Part shown: piece after piece, positions 43,516 to 52,488 of the stretch
Position numbering within the stretch: the first letter of the stretch is position 1
Layout: the number at the start of each line of letters is the position of its first letter
The notes under the pieces: model-generated
What the model was told of the DNA's origin: nothing
Seen by the model: the letters and a program-made list of their open reading frames with translations, nothing else
Database searches by the model: none
Origin: Verrucomicrobia subdivision 3 bacterium UBA693
Lineage (GTDB): Bacteria > Verrucomicrobiota > Verrucomicrobiia > Limisphaerales > UBA8199
Length of the DNA: 64,000 bases
Direction: 5' to 3'
NCBI GenBank assembly: GCA_002298785.1
Contig: DBMR01000025.1
Span: forward strand, 1-64,000
Made by a program: the position numbers and the translations under genes

Positions 43516-45534
43516 ATGAAGGGAAAACCTCATGCCCACGGTGTCGTCCTGGCCTTCGCTTTCTTTGCGTGCACGCTCCTAGCGGGCGCCGGGACGGCCA
43601 GGCCCACCACGCCCCTGTTGCTCGCCGATTTTGAAAAGGCCGGCTCGGAGGCGCTCTGGCGGGGCGTGGCCGCCGAGCGCACCGCGACGCGGGCGGCTGA
43701 GGGTCAGTATGGGTTGAGCTTCGAGATTTCCCGATGGGAGGAAGGCCGGGAACCGCGGCCCGGAGTACGGCTGGCCTTTGCCGGTGGACGGGGTTTTCCC
43801 ACGCAGGATTTCTCCCGTTACGCGGCGTTAGCGTTGGACGTGTGGGTGGAAGGCGACGCTCCGGCGCGGCTGGGGCTGAAACTCCTGGATGAAAAGGGAG
43901 AGGACAGTTGGACGCAGCACACGGAACTGCAGCCGGGAAAATGGAACCAGATCGTGCTGGAGATGGCTGAGGCGGGCGCGGATTGCGACGTTCACCACGT
44001 GGCCGAGGTCGTGCTTTATGCGTTGCGATCCACCAATCGTTTCACGGCGGTGATCGATAATCTTCGACTCCTGCCCAAAGCCGCGCCGGCTATCGCTCGC
44101 TTTGAATTGCGCTACCCCAACTACCGAAACTGGATCTTCCCCGGCGAACGACCAGTGGAAGTGACCTGCGAGGTTGAAGCCCAAGAGTATCATCTCGAAC
44201 CGCGCAAGCTGACCCTGGAACTGGTGCTGAACTCAAGCGCCGGGTCACGCACCGTGCGCGCCGGGTTCCGCCAAACGCTGGCCCGGGCGATCCTGAAGCT
44301 GGATGGGCTGTTGCCCGGCGACGTGACCCTGGAAGCCCGGCTGACAGGTCCGGGCGGCCGCGAGTTGGCGAAGGAACAATGGCCGGCACGAATGCTGACC
44401 GCGAAGGAGGTTGCCGGACTAAAGGCATACGTCGATGGACAGAATCGATTTCATCTGGATGGGGCGCCATTCTTCCCAATCGGATGGTATGGAAGCGTGA
44501 ACACTCAGCACCTGGCCGAATTGGCTTCCGGCCCCTTCAATTGCCTGCTGGCCTATGGGACCGACAATGTGCCGAAGAAGGAAATGCTCTCGTTCCTGGA
44601 TGCCATGCAGGCGAGGAAATTGAAGCTCATTTATTGCCTGAATGATGTCTATCCGACGGCGACCTATTTTGAAGGTAAAACCTGGGAGGGAATCTCCGGT
44701 AACGACGCCATTGCGGAGGCGATCGTCGCCGCTTACCGGGACCATCCGGCTATCATCGCCTGGTATCTTAATGATGAACTTCCGCATCGGTTGGTGCCGA
44801 GGCTCACCGAGTATTACACGCGCGTGAAACAGGTTGACCCTGGCCGGCCCAATTTCATCGTGCTCTGCAACCGTTCGGAGCTGCCCTATTTCCCGGGCAC
44901 CACCGACATCTTTGGCGTGGACCCTTACCCGATCCCCCACGATCCCATCACCCGGGTCAGTGACTTTATGGAGGCGGCGCGGGCTGCGGTGCGGGACCGT
45001 CAATGCGTCTGGTTGGTGCCGCAGGCCTTCGCCTGGTACCAGTATAATTCAAAAAATCCCGATCGTGGTCATGCGCCGACGCCAGACGAATTGCGCACCG
45101 GCCGTGCGCCCACGCGCGAGGAAGAGCGATGCATGACGTACCTCGGCTTGATCCATGGTGCCAAAGGGCTGATCTACTATTGCTATTACGATTTCCGGGT
45201 CCTGCCGCAGTATGCTGAAATGTGGGCGTGGATGAAATCCATCGCGGGCGAGGTGCGAGAATTGACACCGGCGTTGCTTTCCGCCGAAACCACCGGCTCG
45301 CTGTCCGTCAGCGCACCCAATTTGCATACGAGCCTGAAACGCCACGAAGGACGGTACTATTTGATGGCGGCCAATCCGGGATCCGCGGCCTGTACCGCGG
45401 AGTTCGCGGTAAAAGGCGGAGGTTCCGGCGAAGTGTCGGTGCGATTCGAAGGCCGGAAGCTCAAGCTTAGGCGCGGTCGGTTTCACGATAATTTCGCACC
45501 GTTGGCAGTGCATGTTTACGAGTGGACCCCTTGA
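43516..45534 (+). CDS. secreted TIM-barrel glycosidase-like protein with N-terminal carbohydrate-binding-like domain
   Basis: The 672-residue protein has a signal peptide, an N-terminal jelly-roll-like domain (about 30-195; LLLADFEKAG, ALDVWVEGDAPARLGLKL, WNQIVLEM), a middle beta domain (about 200-300), and a TIM barrel (about 310-590) opening with FHLDGAPFFPIGWYG. AIIAWYLNDELP places a candidate acid/base Glu at the usual strand-4 position (N-D-E rather than N-E); the nucleophile is not obvious. A small beta domain ends the protein. It resembles GH2/GH5/GH42-type barrels and probably acts on plant or microbial polysaccharide outside the cytoplasm. The exact family was not recognised. Confidence 0.7.
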   Translation: MKGKPHAHGVVLAFAFFACTLLAGAGTARPTTPLLLADFEKAGSEALWRGVAAERTATRAAEGQYGLSFEISRWEEGREPRPGVRLAFAGGRGFPTQDFSRYAALALDVWVEGDAPARLGLKLLDEKGEDSWTQHTELQPGKWNQIVLEMAEAGADCDVHHVAEVVLYALRSTNRFTAVIDNLRLLPKAAPAIARFELRYPNYRNWIFPGERPVEVTCEVEAQEYHLEPRKLTLELVLNSSAGSRTVRAGFRQTLARAILKLDGLLPGDVTLEARLTGPGGRELAKEQWPARMLTAKEVAGLKAYVDGQNRFHLDGAPFFPIGWYGSVNTQHLAELASGPFNCLLAYGTDNVPKKEMLSFLDAMQARKLKLIYCLNDVYPTATYFEGKTWEGISGNDAIAEAIVAAYRDHPAIIAWYLNDELPHRLVPRLTEYYTRVKQVDPGRPNFIVLCNRSELPYFPGTTDIFGVDPYPIPHDPITRVSDFMEAARAAVRDRQCVWLVPQAFAWYQYNSKNPDRGHAPTPDELRTGRAPTREEERCMTYLGLIHGAKGLIYYCYYDFRVLPQYAEMWAWMKSIAGEVRELTPALLSAETTGSLSVSAPNLHTSLKRHEGRYYLMAANPGSAACTAEFAVKGGGSGEVSVRFEGRKLKLRRGRFHDNFAPLAVHVYEWTP

Positions 45535-45580
45535 AGCGGGGGCTTCGAACCGCGGCGTCTCCGATCTAGTGGAACCTCCT

Positions 45581-46024
45581 TCACTGCAGTGGCCGACGGG
45601 CCGTCCCCTGCCTTGGCTTCCCCGGCGGTGAACCGGCGGTGGCTTTTTCCAAGTGCCCGCGCAGGCAGTCGATTAGTTCCGGGATGTCGACCGGCTTGGC
45701 CAGGAACGGCATGCCGCCCACATAACCGCCGTGCGAGTTGACCTCGTCCCGGGTCACGGCCGCGGTCAGGAAGACGATTGGCACCTCGCGAAACTGGGGT
45801 GTCGCTTGAAACTCGCTTGCGAGCTGGCCGCCGTCAAGGCCTGGCATTAGCACGTCCAACAGGATCAGGTGCGGCGAAAAATCCCGCGCCGCTTGCACGG
45901 CGTGGCTGGCACGATTTTCTTCGCGCACCTCGTATTCGCCGGTTTGTTCCAGGTTGAGGCGGATGAGCCGTGTGATCTTCGGTTCATCGTCTACGACTAG
46001 TATCCGTTTCTTTGAACTGTTCAT
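45581..46024 (-). CDS. single-domain response regulator
   Basis: The 147-residue protein is a receiver domain alone: ILVVDDEPK, phospho-acceptor D57 in ILLDVLMPG, T in FLTAAV and K in LAKPVD. It ends in a basic Pro-rich tail without a DNA-binding domain. It lies 54 bases downstream of the PAS histidine kinase on the same strand, so it is its likely phosphorylation target and may pass phosphate on or regulate a protein partner. Confidence 0.9.
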   Translation of the reverse strand: MNSSKKRILVVDDEPKITRLIRLNLEQTGEYEVREENRASHAVQAARDFSPHLILLDVLMPGLDGGQLASEFQATPQFREVPIVFLTAAVTRDEVNSHGGYVGGMPFLAKPVDIPELIDCLRGHLEKATAGSPPGKPRQGTARRPLQ

Positions 46025-46078
46025 GGCTCCCTCGTTGGGTCTGGTATGAGTGTCGATTTCATGCGCTTGCAGTGCCGG

Positions 46079-48067
46079 TTAGTCCGCTTTTAACGCGATC
46101 GTGGCCAGCACCCCGCCGCCGGACGCGTTCCGGATGTCAATGACGCCTTCATGCCGGTCGATGATCATCTTGGCCATCGACAACCCGAGCCCGGTCCCGA
46201 TCCCGACAGGTTTGGTAGTGAAAAAGGGGTCAAAAACTCGAGGCAGGTCCGCCTCCTTGATCCCGGTGCCGGTGTCGCGGACTTCCGCCAGCAGTAATCG
46301 CTGGGTGGGTTTGAAGGCGCGATACATCGGCATATTGGCGATCGTGGTTTCGTTCAACTCCAGAACCCGGGTGGTCACGGTCAGCGTGCCACCGCCGGGC
46401 ATCGCATGGATTGAGTTGAGAAACAGGTTCAGGAAAACTTGTTCGATGCGGCTTTCATCCAGTTTGGCCTGAGGCAAATCCGGGTCCAGCCGTAATGCTA
46501 CGAGCACCTGTGCGGCCTCGAGCGGATTGCGCACCAGGCGCAGGCAGTTCTGAATGATCCGATTAAGGCTCCCGAGCTGCATTTGAAACAGCGTGGCCTT
46601 CGACAACGTCAGCAAATCACCAATGATGGTATTGGCGTGGGTGACGGACTCCCGCATATCGCTCAAGGTCAGCGCAAGGTCCCCGTCCAGGTTTCCCAGC
46701 TTTTGGGACAGGTAATGCAGTCCCATGAGAATCGTTTGCAGCGGATTCTTTACTTCGTGAGCGACGCCGGCGGCCAGAGTGCCCATGGACTCAAAGCGCG
46801 CGGCCTGGATTAAATGGGCCTGGGTTTCCTTGAGCTCGATGTTGGCGTGCTGCAAGCGGTCGGCCGCGCTCTTGAGTTCGGTGAGGTCCATATGCGAGCC
46901 CGCCAGTCGGACCGGTGTTCCCGTCTGATCGCGCAGCACAACGCCGCGGGCCAGAATCCATCGATACGAGCCGGTCTTGTGTCGCAGTCGATGCTCGAGC
47001 TCATACGTCGGCAAATCCCCCGCGAGATAAGCCTGGACGCGTTGCCGCGCGAGCTCGCGATCGTCGGGATGGATCAGCTCTTCCCAGGCGCTGAAGCGGT
47101 TCTCAATTTCGTGATCTTCATAACCGAGCATGTTTTTCCAGCGGGGGGAAAAATAGGCCTCGTTGGTCAGGATGTTCCAATCCCAAATGCCGTCGTTGCT
47201 GCCGCGGATGACCAGGGACAGCCGCTCCTGGCTCTCGCGCAGCGCCTGTTCTGCCCGTTTCAACCCGGTGATCTCGTGGCCGATGCCCACCAACCCCACA
47301 ATTTTCCCCTGCAAATCCTTCAACGGCACGCGGGTCGTGGAAAACCACCGGCGAGCTCCCGTGGCGTCAACCGACGATTCCTCGGCGTTAAATTGGGCGC
47401 GGCCCGAGCGGAACACGCATTCCTCCTCGGCCCGGTGCAGGGCCGCCTCCTCTTCGGGCAGGAAGTCCCCTTCCGTTTTGCCTAGTACCGCCTCGGCATC
47501 AGTGGCCCCCAGGGCGCGCGAATGCGGCAGGTTATCCATGATGAACCGGCTTTGGGTGTCCTTGACGAAAATGTAGTCCGGAAGGTTGTCCACCAGGGTG
47601 CGGAGCAGGTTGCGCTCGGCTTTCAGGGTTTCTTCCCAACGCTTGCGTTCCGTGATGTCCGTGATCAAGCCGTCATAAGCCACCAGCCGGCCACTCTCGC
47701 TGCGATGTGGGATGGTCGTGTTACGGATCCAGCGCAAAGTGCCGTCCCGGTGGGTGATGCGGTGCTCGATAGGAGGCGGCAGTTCGCCATGCAGAATGAG
47801 ATCCACCTGGTTCAGCACCGCCGGGCGATCGGCCTCATGGATAATCCGATACCAAAGGTAGGGGTCGCTTGCGAAATCCGACGGAGAATATCCGGTCACC
47901 GCTTCGCAGCCCGGCCCGTGCGAGGTTTGGTGCTCCAGGTCGCGCTCCAGATCCACGGTGTAAATATAGTCGGTGGTGGCGGCCAGAAGGCGTTTGTACC
48001 GCTGCTCGCTTTCTCTGAGGGCGGCATTCGCCCGGTCTCGCTCCGATAGAAGAAACTCCGTTTTCAT
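46079..48067 (-). CDS. PAS-domain sensor histidine kinase
   Basis: The 662-residue kinase has three PAS/PAC repeats (about 20-140, 155-270 and 285-410; each ends in a TDITERK-, GHEITGLK- or SHMDLTELK-type PAC signature), a HisKA dimerisation segment with GVAHEVKNPL (His 437) and an HATPase domain (NLFLNSIHAMPGGG, DTGTGIKEADLPRVFDPFFT, GTGLGLSMAKMIID). No transmembrane helix is seen, so it is cytoplasmic. ATG 48067 follows AGGGG; the longer frame to 48112 adds nothing recognisable. It pairs with the receiver gene downstream. Confidence 0.92.
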   Translation of the reverse strand: MKTEFLLSERDRANAALRESEQRYKRLLAATTDYIYTVDLERDLEHQTSHGPGCEAVTGYSPSDFASDPYLWYRIIHEADRPAVLNQVDLILHGELPPPIEHRITHRDGTLRWIRNTTIPHRSESGRLVAYDGLITDITERKRWEETLKAERNLLRTLVDNLPDYIFVKDTQSRFIMDNLPHSRALGATDAEAVLGKTEGDFLPEEEAALHRAEEECVFRSGRAQFNAEESSVDATGARRWFSTTRVPLKDLQGKIVGLVGIGHEITGLKRAEQALRESQERLSLVIRGSNDGIWDWNILTNEAYFSPRWKNMLGYEDHEIENRFSAWEELIHPDDRELARQRVQAYLAGDLPTYELEHRLRHKTGSYRWILARGVVLRDQTGTPVRLAGSHMDLTELKSAADRLQHANIELKETQAHLIQAARFESMGTLAAGVAHEVKNPLQTILMGLHYLSQKLGNLDGDLALTLSDMRESVTHANTIIGDLLTLSKATLFQMQLGSLNRIIQNCLRLVRNPLEAAQVLVALRLDPDLPQAKLDESRIEQVFLNLFLNSIHAMPGGGTLTVTTRVLELNETTIANMPMYRAFKPTQRLLLAEVRDTGTGIKEADLPRVFDPFFTTKPVGIGTGLGLSMAKMIIDRHEGVIDIRNASGGGVLATIALKAD

Positions 48068-48282
48068 CGATCCCCTGTGCGAGTCCTGGGGGTGGAGTGA
48101 AAAACCCGGCACCCACCACCGCTGGCCATCGGCGGCTTTGAGTGTCCACGCCCTAATGCCTAATGTAGTGCTGCCACTGCGTCAGCCGAAAGGGTGGACC
48201 CCAAACGGCGTTTTTCACACAGGCTCGTTGCGGTAACATACACCGGATTTGCATTCCGGCAACGCGGCGGCGCGGCTATGGG

Positions 48283-51015
48283 CTATTCACGAAAGGTGCC
48301 GTGCGTCGAAATACCCTCTTCCAACGTGACCTTAAAAGTCTGTGTCACCTTGGTATCCTTGAGGGTGAGCTCCGCGGTGTATTCCCCGGCGGGCACAAAC
48401 CGATTCGCCGCGTCGCCTCCATAGGAGGAGCGATAATCCTTGCCCACGCGCAAATCCCAGTTAAGCCGGGTCAGCCCTGGGGTGGCAAGCTGGGTGAATT
48501 TGGCCACCGTCTGGCGGCGGGAGTTGGTGATGGTGACGTTTATTTTCTCGCCCGAAAACTCGCGACACCAAACGGTTAGCAATGCACCTTCGGGCGGGTT
48601 TTCGCCTTTGAACCAATCCTTACCCGCGCTGTCTTCCCAGCCGGGCAGCAGGTATCGTCCATGCACCGGCCGAATGTTGAACAGGTGCGCGGCTTTGGCG
48701 GCGATCTCGGGCGTTAGTTCCCGCAGTGGCCGCAGGTCATCGAAGATGTAGAGGCTTCGGCCATGTGTGCCAATGACCAGGTCGCCTTCGCGCTGCTGGA
48801 CTTTCAGATCGTCCACCCGAACGGCCGGCAACCCTCCAAATTCCACCCAGTTCGTCCCGCCATTTAGCGACACGAACAATCCAAATTCCGTTCCGGCATA
48901 CAGCAGGTTACGATTCACCGGATCTTCACGAACCACGATGGCCGGGTTGTTGGCCGGTAAATCGCCGCTGAGCCGCTGCCAAGCCTGGCCCAACCCATTC
49001 AGGCGATAAATGTAGGGCGTGTCATCGCCGGACCGGTAATCGGTAAAAACCACGTAAGCTGTGCCGGCGTCGAAACGGCTTGGCTCGATGCGTCCGACCC
49101 ATTTGCCACGCGCTTCGGGCGGGATCGTCTCAGTGATCTCCGTCCATTTGCCGCCTTCATCCTCGGTGTACCACAATCGGCCATCATCCGTCCCCGCGAA
49201 CAGCAAATCCGGCTTCAAGGGAGATTCGGCGAGCGCATACACCACGGCGTAATTTTCGGCGGTGCTGCCCACCGCGGTGGTTTTGTCCGGGTGATTGCGA
49301 GACAGGTCGGGGCTGATGATGGTGAACTGTTCTCCGTGATCGGTGAGTTTAAAGACCCGGTTACCACCCAGGTAAAGCACACCCCGATGGTGCTGACTTC
49401 CGATCAAGGGCGAATTCCATTGAAAACGAAACGCCGGCTGGCCCTCGGACGGTTTCGGCGCCGTATCGCGCATTTCACCGGTGCGCGCATTGAACCGATG
49501 CACAGCGCCTCCCTGGGATTCCGCATAAATGATGTTCGGGTCTTCGGGGTCGAAGACGCAGTGGAACCCGTCCCCGCCTCCGATCATGATCCAGTCCGCG
49601 TTGCGGATGCCATCTTTGGTGTAGGTGCGGTTGGGTCCGACCCAGTTCGAGTTATCCTGCATGCCCCCGGCGATGCGGTAGGGGGTGCTGTTATCCACGT
49701 CGATACGGTAGTACTGCGCCGCGGGAATGGTATTGAGAAACGCCCAGTTCGCACCCGCATCGAAGCTCTGGTAGACCCCGCCATCGGTGCCTATGATCAT
49801 TCGTTGGCAGATCGGCGCCCGAGCCTTCGCGTCTTTGTCGCCCTGCGGCGTTGCTTTCTCGGGGGGCGTACTGCCGGGTTGAATTGCCAGCGCGTGTACG
49901 TCCGGGTGGACTTTGCCAAACAAGTCCTCACGAAAGGTTCTTCCGCCATCATCGGACACAAACAGCAGCCATCCCATTACATACACCCGCTGATCGTTGG
50001 CCGGATCGATCTCCAGCCGACTAAAATAAAACGGACGCGGATTCAGCGAATTCACGCGCGTCCAGGTAGCACCGCCGTCTTCGGAACGCAGAATGCCACC
50101 TTTGTGGCTGTGGTTCTGGTCAATGTCACTGGTGCCGCCTTCGTCGCTTTGCACCACGGCCATGACGACGCCGGGTTTTGAACGCGAGGCGGCCAAACCA
50201 ATACGGCCCGTGAGTGCCGGCACACCATTGGTGAGTTTCGTCCACGTTTCACCGCCATTCGTGCTCTTGAAAATTCCACCGGTATCCGCGCCGCCCTCGG
50301 TGACGTTTGTTCCGTAGTAGAAGCCCCAGGGTTTGCGTTGCCGCGCGTACAATGCCGCGTAAAGCACGGCCGGGTTTTGCGGATCCATCACCACGTCCGA
50401 GCAGCCGGTAAAAGCGTCGTGCGGTTTCGCTGCAGCGAGCCGTAGCTGCCAGGTCAGGCCACCGTCGCTGGTTTGATAAAGTCCCCGCTCTCCGCCGGGC
50501 GCCCAGAGCGAACCTGCCGCCGCCACGTAGGCGATGTTGGCGTTGGTCGGATTTATCACGATGTCGCGAATGGCGCGGCTGTTGGTGAGGCCGGCCAGAC
50601 GCCACGTGCCGCCACCGTTGGTGGATACATAAACGCCATTGCCCCAACCCGACGAGTTACGATCATTGCCCTCGCCGGTGCCGACCCACACGACCTCGGT
50701 ATCCGAAGGAGCCACCGCCACCGCGCCAATGGATTGCGCCGGTTGGTCGTCAAAAATGGGCTCGAACGTTTCGCCGTTATTCGATGTTTTCCAGACGCCG
50801 CTGGTGGCGAGGCCGAGGTAGAAGGTGCTGGGGTTTTTGGGATCAATCGCGATATCGGAGACGCGGCCACCCATCATGGCTGGCCCCAGCGACCGGGCCG
50901 CCAACCCTTTAAAAGTCGTTTTGGTGATGGGCGATTCTGCGGCGAGGCTCAATCCGCAGCCGAGCGTCACGAGACCAAGCGCGCAGCGTAGCGCTGAAAC
51001 CAGGTATTGATTCAT
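48283..51015 (-). CDS. secreted sortilin/BNR-repeat beta-propeller protein
   Basis: The 910-residue protein has a signal peptide (residues 1-25) and repeated Asp-box/BNR motifs (for example SNNGETF, STNGGGTW, TSDGGLTW, STNGGETW, SEDGGATW, SDDGGRTF, TEDEGGKW) that build a multi-bladed, VPS10/sortilin- or YCF48-like propeller. A C-terminal beta domain follows (about 790-910, ending with a FlgD-like GEYTAELTLKD). Similar verrucomicrobial proteins are called glycosyl hydrolases by propeller likeness only; no catalytic residues are evident. ATG 51015 sits right before the signal peptide. Confidence 0.8.
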   Translation of the reverse strand: MNQYLVSALRCALGLVTLGCGLSLAAESPITKTTFKGLAARSLGPAMMGGRVSDIAIDPKNPSTFYLGLATSGVWKTSNNGETFEPIFDDQPAQSIGAVAVAPSDTEVVWVGTGEGNDRNSSGWGNGVYVSTNGGGTWRLAGLTNSRAIRDIVINPTNANIAYVAAAGSLWAPGGERGLYQTSDGGLTWQLRLAAAKPHDAFTGCSDVVMDPQNPAVLYAALYARQRKPWGFYYGTNVTEGGADTGGIFKSTNGGETWTKLTNGVPALTGRIGLAASRSKPGVVMAVVQSDEGGTSDIDQNHSHKGGILRSEDGGATWTRVNSLNPRPFYFSRLEIDPANDQRVYVMGWLLFVSDDGGRTFREDLFGKVHPDVHALAIQPGSTPPEKATPQGDKDAKARAPICQRMIIGTDGGVYQSFDAGANWAFLNTIPAAQYYRIDVDNSTPYRIAGGMQDNSNWVGPNRTYTKDGIRNADWIMIGGGDGFHCVFDPEDPNIIYAESQGGAVHRFNARTGEMRDTAPKPSEGQPAFRFQWNSPLIGSQHHRGVLYLGGNRVFKLTDHGEQFTIISPDLSRNHPDKTTAVGSTAENYAVVYALAESPLKPDLLFAGTDDGRLWYTEDEGGKWTEITETIPPEARGKWVGRIEPSRFDAGTAYVVFTDYRSGDDTPYIYRLNGLGQAWQRLSGDLPANNPAIVVREDPVNRNLLYAGTEFGLFVSLNGGTNWVEFGGLPAVRVDDLKVQQREGDLVIGTHGRSLYIFDDLRPLRELTPEIAAKAAHLFNIRPVHGRYLLPGWEDSAGKDWFKGENPPEGALLTVWCREFSGEKINVTITNSRRQTVAKFTQLATPGLTRLNWDLRVGKDYRSSYGGDAANRFVPAGEYTAELTLKDTKVTQTFKVTLEEGISTHGTFRE

Positions 51016-51095
51016 AAAGTCAGGGCGGCCGCAGAGGCGCCGGTTTTCAACGTCAATGCGGGCATGCCGCCATTCTAAAGGCTTCCCGGCGCCTG

Positions 51096-52406
51096 TCAAA
51101 GCCGCGTGGTTTTCGGAAAAGTGAACCACGCCAGCAACGCCCCAAGACCCAACGCCCCCGCAATGACGTAGAGCGGGGCGGACGGATCGGAGGAGAACCG
51201 CTTGACCCACACTGGCAAGTTTGGTCCGACATAACCGCCGAGGTTCCCGACGGAGTTCACGATCCCGATGCCGGCGGCAGCGGCGGTCTCCGCCAGGAAC
51301 AGCGAAGGAACCGGCCAAAAGAGGGGCATCGAACCGATGGTCCCGAGCGTGCCGAGTGAAAGGAACATTATGGCCAATACCGGTTGGTCCGCATAGATGC
51401 CGCTCAGCACCAGGCCGGCAGCTCCAACTATCGTGTTGCCCACATAGTGGAGCCGTCGTTCGCCCGTGCGATCCGAACTCCGGCTAAGAAAGACCATCCC
51501 CACCACCGCTACCGCGTAAGGGATCGCTGAAATCAAACCGACGCCGAGGTAGCCCTTTACCCCGAGGGCTTTAACAATTGTCGGCAGCCAGAAAGAAATG
51601 CCGTAGAGACCGATCATCAGCGTGAAGTAAACTCCGCAGAACGCATAGACCCGCGGATTTTGAAATGCATCCAGCCAGCGGACCGCATGTTTGTTTTGGT
51701 TTTCGTATTGGAGATTCCGGGCGAGCAACGCTTTTTCCTCGGGGCTGAGCCATTGCGCCTCGGCGATGCTGCTGTCGAGATAGCGAAACACCCAAATCCC
51801 CACCAGGATCGAAGGGACGCCCTCCACCAGGAAGAGCCATTGCCATCCGGCCAGGCCCAGGCAGCCCGAGAGGTTTTCCATAATCACTCCCGAAACCGGA
51901 TTCCCAATCACACCGGCGAAAGCGATGGCCGAAACGAAACCCGCGGTGCGCGTGGATCGCAGGCGGGAGGGATACCATAAGGTCAGGTAGAAAATGATGC
52001 CCGGGAAGAACCCCGCTTCCGCCAGGCCCAAGAGGAAACGCATGGCGTAGAAGGCCCATTCACTTTTGACGAACATCATGCCGGCTGAGAGCAGGCCCCA
52101 CGAGATCATGATCCGGGCGATCCAGGTGCGCGCGCCGAACTTTTTCAACAGGATGTTGCTCGGCACTTCGAACAGGAAATACCCTACGAAAAAGATCCCG
52201 GCGCCCAGGCCGAATGCCGCGTCGCTCAAAGCCAGGTCCTGCAACATCTGCAGCTTGGCAAAGCCCACGTTCACCCGGTCGAGATACGCGAGAATGTAAC
52301 AAAGGAAGAGAAACGGGATGAGGCGCCAATCCACTTTGGCATAGGTTTGGCGCTCGAATGCTTTGGCATCGTGCACGGGTCCGCAGGCTGAGGGCGGCAA
52401 CTTCAT
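51096..52406 (-). CDS. MFS permease of the anion:cation symporter type
   Basis: The 436-residue protein has 12 helices and the ACS-family opening (DWRLIPFLFLCYILAYLDRVNVGFAKL), EVPSNILLKKFG and the motif FLLGLAEAGFFPGIIFYLT. Relatives carry tartrate, hexuronates or other organic anions. ATG 52406 fits the family N-terminus. It sits downstream of the heme-barrel gene on the same strand, but has no obvious role in electron transfer. Confidence 0.85.
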   Translation of the reverse strand: MKLPPSACGPVHDAKAFERQTYAKVDWRLIPFLFLCYILAYLDRVNVGFAKLQMLQDLALSDAAFGLGAGIFFVGYFLFEVPSNILLKKFGARTWIARIMISWGLLSAGMMFVKSEWAFYAMRFLLGLAEAGFFPGIIFYLTLWYPSRLRSTRTAGFVSAIAFAGVIGNPVSGVIMENLSGCLGLAGWQWLFLVEGVPSILVGIWVFRYLDSSIAEAQWLSPEEKALLARNLQYENQNKHAVRWLDAFQNPRVYAFCGVYFTLMIGLYGISFWLPTIVKALGVKGYLGVGLISAIPYAVAVVGMVFLSRSSDRTGERRLHYVGNTIVGAAGLVLSGIYADQPVLAIMFLSLGTLGTIGSMPLFWPVPSLFLAETAAAAGIGIVNSVGNLGGYVGPNLPVWVKRFSSDPSAPLYVIAGALGLGALLAWFTFPKTTRL

Positions 52407-52488
52407 TCGGATTGACCGGGACAAGGTGGCCGGGCACTGAGGTTCGCGTCGAGCCAAAACCCCCTGGAGCGGCGCGGTTCGGCGTGGC

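Noticed and set aside
45535..45560. GAAGC/GCTTC hairpin after the TIM-barrel glycosidase gene
   Set aside because: Five-base stem without T tract; could be chance in GC-rich sequence.
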